Part shown: positions 1 to 5,717 of the stretch, one piece after another
Position numbering within the stretch: the stretch's first letter is position 1
Layout of the letters: the number at the start of each line of letters is the position of its first letter
NCBI GenBank assembly: GCA_947259675.1
Contig: CAMYNE010000126.1
Span: 1-6,435 of the forward strand
Length of the DNA: 6,435 nucleotides
Source of the DNA: an uncultured Pirellulaceae bacterium
Lineage (GTDB): Bacteria > Planctomycetota > Planctomycetia > Pirellulales > Pirellulaceae
Direction: 5' to 3'
The notes under the pieces: generated by a model
Told to the model about the DNA's origin: nothing
Database searches by the model: none
Seen by the model: the letters and a program-made list of their open reading frames with translations, nothing else
Position numbers and translations under genes: made by a program

Positions 1-777
1 GCGATCGTCGTCTTCGTCGTCATCGTAATTTCGTTGGCAAATGCCTCTCGGATGCAGCGGGAGTTATCTCAGACGTTTTCAGATCTTGCCCGTAACTACG
101 GCGGGACCATGACATCGGCAACGCGTCTGAAAACGGTCTTTTTCAAAAAAGACAACGTCGATTTTGTCGTTCGAGGAAAGTACCTTAAGGGCAAGGAGGT
201 AATCCAAATCTACGCGATCTGGCACGACGTTCGGTTTCGCGCGAAGTTTTTTCCCGAGACACTTTCTGATGCCATGAAAAAGTTCATCGGCATGCAAGAT
301 ATTCAGATTGGCAATCCCGATTTCGACAGCCGGTTCGTGGTACAGTCGAACGACGTAGTCGAGCTGATGGACTTTCTTCGACCTGAAGTTCAAGCTGCTA
401 TCTATTCGCTGGGAACAAATGCGGTATTGAACATATCCGGAGGCAGGGCGCAGTTAGACCGCGAAGTGAAGTTCTCCGATCCAGCCATGATTCAATCGGT
501 CGTCCGGCAGTTTGTCGATTCGTATTTTATCATGTGCACGTCGTTTGTGGATGCGAAAACTTCGATCGAAGTAACAGCCGTGTCTCTCGACACGACTGAA
601 GCGGTATGCATGGTATGTGGCGAACCGATTAATGATCGCCGGGTGGTTTGTCGAACCTGCACCACACCACATCATCGAGAATGTTGGGAGTACCTTGGCC
701 AATGCTCAACGTACGCCTGTGGTCAGACGAAGTTCAGGCTCGAATCTGACCAGAGCCGTTTTCATATTCGACAGTGA
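1..777 (+). CDS. Membrane-anchored protein with C-terminal prokaryotic RING-like zinc finger (5' end outside window)
   Basis: The frame is open from base 1, so the gene starts to the left; 258 residues are visible. A TTG at 34 is not a convincing start, because the 11 codons before it continue a hydrophobic run (AIVVFVVIVISLA) that must be a transmembrane helix. Residues about 32-190 form a soluble mixed domain with no motif I can assign, including GNPDFDSRFVVQSND; its shape loosely recalls DUF3137-type proteins. The C-terminus carries C203-x2-C206-x10-C217-x2-C220-x4-H225-x2-C228-x6-C235-x4-C240, eight ligands for two zinc ions in C4HC3 order. H224 next to H225 could be the ligand instead. 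This matches my memory of the Prok-RING_1 family, whose bacterial members have membrane helices and some of which neighbour ubiquitin-like genes. Any E3-like role is inference; a plain protein-binding zinc finger is equally possible. It converges on dapL. Confidence 0.75.
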   Translation, partial: AIVVFVVIVISLANASRMQRELSQTFSDLARNYGGTMTSATRLKTVFFKKDNVDFVVRGKYLKGKEVIQIYAIWHDVRFRAKFFPETLSDAMKKFIGMQDIQIGNPDFDSRFVVQSNDVVELMDFLRPEVQAAIYSLGTNAVLNISGGRAQLDREVKFSDPAMIQSVVRQFVDSYFIMCTSFVDAKTSIEVTAVSLDTTEAVCMVCGEPINDRRVVCRTCTTPHHRECWEYLGQCSTYACGQTKFRLESDQSRFHIRQ

Positions 778-792
778 CGCCGATCCGTATCT

Positions 793-2034
793 TCACACTT
801 TTGCCGCGACGGATTTCTGGATTCGAGCGATGGCTTCCACCGTGTTTTCGCGACTACTAAACGCACTTAGTCTGAAAAAGCCTTCGCCAGCCGCACCAAA
901 TCCGCTGCCGGGAGTGCCGACAATGTGTGACTTTTCCAAGAGCTGATCGAAAAACTCCCAACTTGAAAATCCGGTTGGGGTTTTCAGCCAAACGTAAGGA
1001 GCGTTCACGCCGCCGTAGACCGTAAAACCCGCGTCCAACATGCCTTCCCGCAGCAGACGTGCATTCTCTAAATAGAAATCAACTAGCTTACGCACCTGCT
1101 GCTTTCCGTCCGGCGTATAAATTGCGGCAGCGCCACGTTGAATCGGATAAGAGACTCCGTTTGATTTGGTGCTGTGTCGGCGATACCACAACGGGTGGAG
1201 AGCCTGCGATTGGCCGTCAGACGTCGTCCCCGTCAATTGTCTCGGAACAACGGTGAACGCACAACGTGTGCCCGTGAATCCCGCCGTTTTACTAAAGCTG
1301 CGAAGTTCAATGGCAACGTCTTTCGCACCAGGAATCTCATAAATCGAGTGCGGCACGTCGTCCTCGGAAATGAAGGCTTCGTAGGCGGCATCGTAGAAAA
1401 TGACAGCTTCGTGTTCTCTCGCGTAATCGACCCATTTCTGAAGCGTCTCTGTGCTGGCCACGGTTCCCGTTGGATTGTTAGGATTGCACAAATAAATCAG
1501 ATCAACTTTTTCCTTTGGAAGTGGAGGTTGAAATCCTGTCTCTTCAGTTAGCGGCAAATAAACCAGGCCTTCATATCTGCCCGAATCCAGCGCGGGCCCA
1601 GTCCGTCCAACCATGACGTTCGTGTCAACGTAGACCGGATAAACAGGATCAAACACAGCGATTTTGTTGTCAGCACCAAAGACTTCGACCAGGTTACTTG
1701 AGTCAGACTTGGAACCATCCGAAATAAAGATCTCCTCCGGGTCGATTTCGACGCCTCGTTCGGCGAAGTCATTCTCTGCGATAGCCTCACGCAAAAAACC
1801 GTAACCCGTTTCCGGTCCGTAGCCTTTAAAAGTTTCCGCATTCGCCAGCTCATCGACCGCGTCGTGCATCGCCTGGATAACCGCAGCCGGGAGCGGTTGA
1901 GTCACGTCGCCGATCCCCATCTTGATCACGTCGGCGTCGGAATTGGCTTCGCAGAAAGCCCTCACGCGCCGTCCAATCTCGGGAAACAGGTATCCGGCCT
2001 GTAGTTTCAAATAGTGTTCGTTAACTTTGGCCAT
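793..2034 (-). CDS. dapL: LL-diaminopimelate aminotransferase
   Basis: This PLP enzyme (EC 2.6.1.83) converts tetrahydrodipicolinate directly to LL-diaminopimelate with glutamate as amino donor. It bypasses the succinylase and acetylase routes and feeds lysine and peptidoglycan synthesis in the cytoplasm. In the 413-residue form, the fold-type I aminotransferase signs are NPNNPTG at 184-190, D215-x2-Y218 on the cofactor ring, SFSK with Schiff-base K249, phosphate-binding R257, and FFRLSAF with substrate-carboxylate R388. The opening VNEHYLKLQAGYLFPEI and the stretch WYRRHSTKSNGVSYPIQ (from about 283) are typical of DapL and separate it from aspartate aminotransferases. I chose ATG at 2034 because DapL proteins normally begin here and run about 410 residues; an in-frame TTG at 2049 would add five residues. 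Neither start has a clear Shine-Dalgarno site. It follows the CPBP gene by 57 bases with no terminator seen, so it is probably the last gene of that run. Confidence 0.95.
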   Translation of the reverse strand: MAKVNEHYLKLQAGYLFPEIGRRVRAFCEANSDADVIKMGIGDVTQPLPAAVIQAMHDAVDELANAETFKGYGPETGYGFLREAIAENDFAERGVEIDPEEIFISDGSKSDSSNLVEVFGADNKIAVFDPVYPVYVDTNVMVGRTGPALDSGRYEGLVYLPLTEETGFQPPLPKEKVDLIYLCNPNNPTGTVASTETLQKWVDYAREHEAVIFYDAAYEAFISEDDVPHSIYEIPGAKDVAIELRSFSKTAGFTGTRCAFTVVPRQLTGTTSDGQSQALHPLWYRRHSTKSNGVSYPIQRGAAAIYTPDGKQQVRKLVDFYLENARLLREGMLDAGFTVYGGVNAPYVWLKTPTGFSSWEFFDQLLEKSHIVGTPGSGFGAAGEGFFRLSAFSSRENTVEAIARIQKSVAAKV

Positions 2035-2091
2035 TTGATTGACGTCCAAGTTGGTTTGTCGGTTTGGTGGTGTACATCCAGCGAAGTGAAC

Positions 2092-3717
2092 TTACAAAAT
2101 CAGGAAAAGTAACGTGGCCACGCAACCATTATTGATCGCATGCATGATCATCGGAGCGACCAGGGATTCTCGCCATTCACGAACCAACGCGAAACCAATT
2201 GCCAACGTTGACAACAACGGGAGCCCAATCAAGCCCTGGGGATGAACGGCGGCAAAAACCAGGCCGCTTAAAACTGCAGAGAATATAACGCTCGCATATT
2301 TTTGCCAACCGGTCGTGGCGTCGCGCAAGTGACGATAAAGGACTCCGCGAAACATGGTTTCTTCAACAATCGGTGCGGCAATACATAACGCCACAAATGC
2401 GCATATGATCAACGTTGGATCACCGGCAGCGAATTGTTCCTGGATTGGATGGCCAGGTGCGGCTACCGACGAAAGTTCGTTGGCATCAGGATCCTGTTGA
2501 AAAATCGTCGTCACCACTATAATAATCATCATCACGACGAGCGATCCCGCCAGGAACGGCAATACGGAAATATACGAAACAAGGGCAATCGCCCCTTCGA
2601 CAAACGGGTTTTTTAGTTTCCAACCGATGTCTTCACGAACGTCAGAAAAAGGAATTCCCCTGGCGACAGGCCAGACCAAAACCATCAGTGACGCAAAAAA
2701 GACGAACAGCACGGCTACGAACGCCTGGACGTCAGTGAGAAAATCATTGGCAAACACCGCTAAAGCGAATTGGGCTCCCCAGAACAACACAAACCAGATC
2801 GCAAAAGTCTCCGCGTAAATGCGTCCGCGCCTGGATTGGGGACGAAATTTGGGCTTCACATTTCCAGATACCGTCATGACAAGAAACGCGAAAGCGGTCA
2901 ACATCCCAGCCAGCAGCGCTAAAATGATCGCAAAAAACGCACTCCAGCCAATCAAGGTGCTTCTGCGGGCATTGTTTTCCAATTGATCGCGGGCGTTCGA
3001 ATGCGGTGTTTTTTCAGGAACCAACGCAAGTTCACCAACCCATCCGAGTTCGTTTTTCAGAAACTCGCGATCCTCTTCGGGAATCGAATGCGAGTCGTAA
3101 AAACCGTCGTCATAACTTTCAAACAAGGCCCCTACGATTTCACGCAGTCGTTGCTGTTTCTCCGTCTGTTCATAGTTAAGTTTGACAATCAGATTATCGA
3201 CTTGGGCAAGTTGCTCGAGTGCTGCCGCGGCATCGACAAATTCGTTAGTCAAAATCGCGGCACCGTATCTCGATTCGGGAGGACCTGTATTCATGGTCGC
3301 AATTTGCGATGCCAGCGAGTTGTCTTTGGGATTGGCCGCGCCCAGCTGGTCGCCAAATAGCAGTTTGTAGCCGAGCAACATCTTGCCTTGCAGATTAATC
3401 TGCATCAGCTCGGCTTTTGAGATATCACGCGGTCCCTCGGGCTCAGGTCTTACAAATTGAATATAGGTTGTCGAGGCAAAAATGAAGAATGTTATTCCGA
3501 GTATGATCAGCCAGGAAAAAGCGACCAATCCGCGGTTGCCCTCTAATTCTTGCTGAGGCAATAATCGACTTGGCGAATCTGGATCTGGCGTTGGCGCATA
3601 TTGAGGGACATAAGCGGTACTCGACGACGGCTCTTCCGCCCGATCGTAGCTTGGAGGATTGGCCGGCTGATCCTGTGGCGCTGGTTCATTTTCGGGCTGC
3701 GGAAATTCAGAACTCAC
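2092..3717 (-). CDS. CPBP family intramembrane metalloprotease with long N-terminal extension
   Basis: This is a polytopic membrane protein of 541 residues whose C-terminal third is a CPBP (CAAX protease/bacteriocin-processing, Abi) domain. All three catalytic motifs are present: EETMFR (E452, E453, R457), FAAVH (F488, H492) and HAINN (H526, N530). They should bind the metal and catalyse intramembrane cleavage; the substrate is unknown. Domains in order: a proline- and acid-rich disordered tail (1-60), a helix (about 65-85), a roughly 160-residue hydrophilic segment rich in charged helix (90-250), a long helix (255-283), two helices (305-350), then the CPBP membrane core (372-541). Typical CPBP proteins are 200-300 residues, so the front half is an extra module. 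The start is GTG, overlapping the preceding glycosylase stop as GTGA, which suggests translational coupling. Protease family assignment is firm; a role in prenyl processing, bacteriocin immunity or signalling cannot be read from the sequence. Confidence 0.9.
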   Translation of the reverse strand: MSSEFPQPENEPAPQDQPANPPSYDRAEEPSSSTAYVPQYAPTPDPDSPSRLLPQQELEGNRGLVAFSWLIILGITFFIFASTTYIQFVRPEPEGPRDISKAELMQINLQGKMLLGYKLLFGDQLGAANPKDNSLASQIATMNTGPPESRYGAAILTNEFVDAAAALEQLAQVDNLIVKLNYEQTEKQQRLREIVGALFESYDDGFYDSHSIPEEDREFLKNELGWVGELALVPEKTPHSNARDQLENNARRSTLIGWSAFFAIILALLAGMLTAFAFLVMTVSGNVKPKFRPQSRRGRIYAETFAIWFVLFWGAQFALAVFANDFLTDVQAFVAVLFVFFASLMVLVWPVARGIPFSDVREDIGWKLKNPFVEGAIALVSYISVLPFLAGSLVVMMIIIVVTTIFQQDPDANELSSVAAPGHPIQEQFAAGDPTLIICAFVALCIAAPIVEETMFRGVLYRHLRDATTGWQKYASVIFSAVLSGLVFAAVHPQGLIGLPLLSTLAIGFALVREWRESLVAPMIMHAINNGCVATLLFLIL

Positions 3718-4454
3718 GATTTGCTTTCAATTCGAATTAGGCGGTTAATTTCCTTGAATACTTGATCAAACATCTCTTCAGTCAAGCGCCCGGTAAACGT
3801 ATTTTGCTGGCTCGGATGATAACTGCCTACCAGCCATCGCCTGGATTCTTGTGATGAACGGGGAGTTTTTGCCTTTTCGGAGGTGGGCCTCAATTCGACT
3901 TTTACATCGTGCCCGAATTTGGGCCGAGGTTTTGGATCGTCTAGCCAGTTGGATTCGATCGCGATTTTTACAATTGCTTGCCAAGCCAACCCACCCAGGG
4001 CCAGGAAAATCGCAGGGCGGACCAAGCGAATCGTCTCGTCCAGAAATGGTCGACACGATTCGAGTTCCCCAGGCAAAGGTTGGTTGTCGGGTGGCGCACA
4101 ATGACAAATATTGGTAATGACGCAATTCCTTAAGCGAAGACCGTCTTTGGCGTGCCGTGAATCAGCCCGGTTTGAAAATCCGGCCCGATGAAGGGCTCCA
4201 AACAGCCAGTCTCCACTGCGGTCGCCAGTAAACATCCGGCCAGTGCGATTGGCTCCATGTGCTCCCGGGGCGAGGCCAATGATCAACAGTTGCGCAGGCG
4301 CTTTGCCAAAGTTGGCTACCGGTTTTCCCCAATAATCAAAATCTGAGTAGCTTTTGCGCTTTAAGGTGGCGACTTTCTGGCAGTGTGCGACGAGCCGCGG
4401 ACATTTCTGGCAAGTCTCAATTTCGGAGTTGAGCTGCGACCAAGTAGATTTCAA
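3714..4454 (-). CDS. Uracil-DNA glycosylase, family 5 (UDGb type, 4Fe-4S)
   Basis: This enzyme removes uracil, and in family 5 also other deaminated bases, from DNA to start base excision repair. Motif A is GLAPGAHGANRTGRMFTGD (60-78) and motif C is SYHPSQQNTFTGRLT (211-225). Both are close to the family 5 pattern; family 4 instead has a GEAPG-type motif A. H213 is the expected catalytic-pocket histidine, and D78 is the likely counterpart of the catalytic aspartate reported in thermophile UDGb. Four cysteines suit an iron-sulfur cluster: C15-x2-C18 near the N-terminus, then C119 and C134. A basic, low-complexity stretch around 185-206 precedes motif C and looks like an extra loop. The only reasonable start is TTG at 4454, since a stop codon lies nine codons upstream and the first in-frame ATG is residue 74. 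The gene overlaps the protease gene by four bases and follows the membrane protein gene after 70 bases. Confidence 0.93.
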   Translation of the reverse strand: MKSTWSQLNSEIETCQKCPRLVAHCQKVATLKRKSYSDFDYWGKPVANFGKAPAQLLIIGLAPGAHGANRTGRMFTGDRSGDWLFGALHRAGFSNRADSRHAKDGLRLRNCVITNICHCAPPDNQPLPGELESCRPFLDETIRLVRPAIFLALGGLAWQAIVKIAIESNWLDDPKPRPKFGHDVKVELRPTSEKAKTPRSSQESRRWLVGSYHPSQQNTFTGRLTEEMFDQVFKEINRLIRIESKS

Positions 4455-4524
4455 TATGTGGTGAGCCTTGAACGATTGTTATTCGTGAACGTTGCGATCA
4501 ATCTGTTGAACGAAAACGCTTTGT

Positions 4525-5367
4525 TTATTCTACCGTCTGATCTTTTTTAAAGTACTTTTTCTTGACGGCTTGATAACGAATTTCGATGAGAACAAAAATT
4601 CCAACCAAAATCACCCCGCCAGCGATCTTGATCCACATGTTGCTGGGATCAATGTAACGATCGATTCGCTTTGAAAATGCATACATCAATGCGTTACCCA
4701 TCAAACTTCCAAGCAACACACCAGTCACCGTGAGAAAACGACTTAGTCCCAACAGGCGTCCGAAAATCGAACCGCCGATACTTCCCGTCGTCGACGTTGG
4801 GAACATGACGAACAGCACAAGCCCCAGGAATGCCATTCGACGAATCCAGGGGTGAGCGGCCATGATGAACTTGCCGTCCCATACCAAAGCAGCAATCTTG
4901 GGACCGACGTATGGGAATCGAAACAAAAAGCCCATGTGAAAAGTAACGAACATGGCGACCATCACATCCATGTACGTAACTAGCGCGAACAACTCCCCCG
5001 CATGCATCGTGATTTCGTAGGCTTGCTGAACCGCATCCGGCATCCCCAACAAAACAATAAACCGACCAAACACAAAAAAGGTCAAAAATGCATGGACGAC
5101 AACAGAGTAAGAATAGTCCCAGCCAACAAACAGACCCAAGCCGATCAAGATTGCGGCCGTCAGGACGATGGGACCAACAAGCGTCATTAGCCAGAACAGC
5201 GGATAGTCTTTTCGAAACCCCTCTTCAAAGTGCGTAAACAGATCGAGAAGCTCGGTGCGCAGCTTTTCCGGAGACTTCGCGCTAGTCGAGGCCAATCGAT
5301 CCATTGCTGTTTCGTCTCCTGTGTCCCTGCTGAAGGCGGCGGAATGTTGAGTTAGCAGTTTTCCCAA
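4525..5367 (-). CDS. Multi-pass membrane protein, small multidrug export (COG2426)-like
   Basis: The predicted 280-residue inner-membrane protein has a soluble N-terminal segment (1-55) and about six hydrophobic segments: 58-82, 88-108, 126-149, 177-203, 208-231 and 247-264. It ends in a basic tail, KKKYFKK. The stretch from P190 (PTSTTGSIGGSIFGRLLGL) just after a helix resembles the conserved P-x-T-G-a-w-x-G signature I associate with the putative small multidrug export family (Sm_multidrug_ex), which is related in form to DedA-like transporters. The family name rests on weak evidence and no substrate has been established, so transport of drugs should not be assumed. TTG at 5367 immediately follows an in-frame stop codon and has GGAG six bases upstream. 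ATG at 5304, preceded by AGGAG at an 11-base spacing, is a real alternative giving 259 residues. It is first in the minus-strand run, 70 bases before the glycosylase gene. Confidence 0.7.
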   Translation of the reverse strand: MGKLLTQHSAAFSRDTGDETAMDRLASTSAKSPEKLRTELLDLFTHFEEGFRKDYPLFWLMTLVGPIVLTAAILIGLGLFVGWDYSYSVVVHAFLTFFVFGRFIVLLGMPDAVQQAYEITMHAGELFALVTYMDVMVAMFVTFHMGFLFRFPYVGPKIAALVWDGKFIMAAHPWIRRMAFLGLVLFVMFPTSTTGSIGGSIFGRLLGLSRFLTVTGVLLGSLMGNALMYAFSKRIDRYIDPSNMWIKIAGGVILVGIFVLIEIRYQAVKKKYFKKDQTVE

Positions 5368-5373
5368 TTATTG

Positions 5374-5377
5374 CTCC
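5374..5377 (-). promoter_or_regulatory. Ribosome binding site for the TTG start of the membrane protein gene
   Basis: GGAG is read on the minus strand six bases before TTG at 5367, and an in-frame TAA directly precedes that TTG. A competing AGGAG at 5320-5316 lies 11 bases before ATG at 5304. The first has better spacing and the second a better start codon, so the true start is open between the two. Confidence 0.45.
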
Positions 5378-5420
5378 AAATTGCCAAAAAATGAAGCCGC
5401 ATCGAAAACACCTGGAAGCA

Positions 5421-5491
5421 CTTGAGCGTAAGTCCAGATTCCTTCCGGGTGTAAAGCTATCAGCCGTTGTGAATTCAGGACTTACGGCAAG
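5421..5491. repeat. Long imperfect inverted repeat in the intergenic region
   Basis: The arms CGTAAGTCC (5427-5435) and GGACTTACG (5478-5486) are exact complements. The pairing continues outward as CTTG (5421-5424) with CAAG (5488-5491), skipping two bases against one, and inward as GATTC with GAATTC less one bulged T. This gives about 18 pairs around a loop of roughly 29 bases. The repeat lies 54-124 bases upstream of the membrane protein start. It could be an operator, a leader hairpin or part of a small RNA; the sequence alone does not decide. Confidence 0.55.
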
Positions 5492-5501
5492 TTCTTGTCA
5501 A
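5472..5501 (-). promoter_or_regulatory. Possible promoter for the minus-strand four-gene run
   Basis: TTGACA, a perfect sigma-70 -35 box, is read on the minus strand at 5501-5496. At 17-18 bases the -10 candidates are CTGAAT or TGAATT, each matching only three of six consensus bases. The position, about 105 bases upstream of the first gene of the run, fits. The weak -10 makes this tentative; an activator or a non-standard sigma factor would be needed if it is real. The spacer coincides with the right arm of the inverted repeat. Confidence 0.3.
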
Positions 5502-5614
5502 CAAATATCTTTATCGGCCACAAGCTGAATCCCGACTGCATAAAATCGCTCCGTCTACGATGGGATTTTTCGGCTGATGGACAGTGCAACTCAAACGCTA
5601 TTGAATTACGGGTG

Positions 5615-5655
5615 AAAAAGTGGCAATAATGACGGGCATATAGCCAATTTGCCAC
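5615..5655 (-). terminator. Rho-independent terminator after the pentapeptide-repeat gene
   Basis: On the minus strand a perfect 7-base stem GTGGCAA / TTGCCAC (5655-5649 with 5626-5620) encloses a smaller GGC-TATAT-GCC hairpin. It is followed at once by TTTTT (5619-5615). It lies 63 bases after the pentapeptide gene stop and reads in the same direction, as expected of an intrinsic terminator. Confidence 0.7.
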
Positions 5656-5683
5656 GATGCGGCCGGTTTGTAATTGGTTCGTC

Positions 5684-5715
5684 GCTCCAGACCACAGTTA
5701 GTTCACAGGTGGAGC
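5684..5715 (-). other. Hairpin just after the pentapeptide gene stop codon
   Basis: A 6-base stem GCTCCA / TGGAGC (5684-5689 with 5710-5715) can be extended inward by CC/GG across a two-base bulge. It begins two bases after the stop codon of the pentapeptide-repeat gene. There is no T-run after it, so it would protect the mRNA end or pause the polymerase rather than terminate; the intrinsic terminator lies about 30 bases further on. Confidence 0.35.
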
Positions 5716-5717
5716 TG

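Larger units (their letters stand above)
5368..5614. other. Intergenic region without a gene
   Basis: No reading frame here has coding character on either strand. It holds the inverted repeat at 5421-5491, the TTGACA box, and a plus-strand hairpin AATCCC/GGGATT (5528-5567) with an inner ATCG/CGAT stem running into TTTTT (5566-5570). I see no tRNA-like fold and no tandem repeat. Confidence 0.6.

Noticed and set aside
34..36. TTG as the start of the RING-like protein
   Set aside because: The frame continues open to base 1 and encodes a hydrophobic helix that the TTG would cut off, so the gene most likely starts outside the window.
778..792. Shared terminator between the convergent RING-like gene and dapL
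   Set aside because: The 15-base gap has no inverted repeat and no T-run on either strand; any termination must lie inside a gene or depend on Rho.
617..946. Plus-strand open frame of 109 codons spanning the RING gene end and the dapL end
   Set aside because: It overlaps two well-supported genes in other frames and its translation shows no coherent domain.
1174..1551. Plus-strand open frame of 125 codons inside dapL
   Set aside because: It is opposite the conserved aminotransferase core and is explained as a shadow of that gene.
5459..5578. ATCAGCCG (5459-5466) and CGGCTGAT (5571-5578) as a transposon end pair
   Set aside because: Only eight bases match, there is no transposase gene or target duplication around them, and this length can arise by chance.
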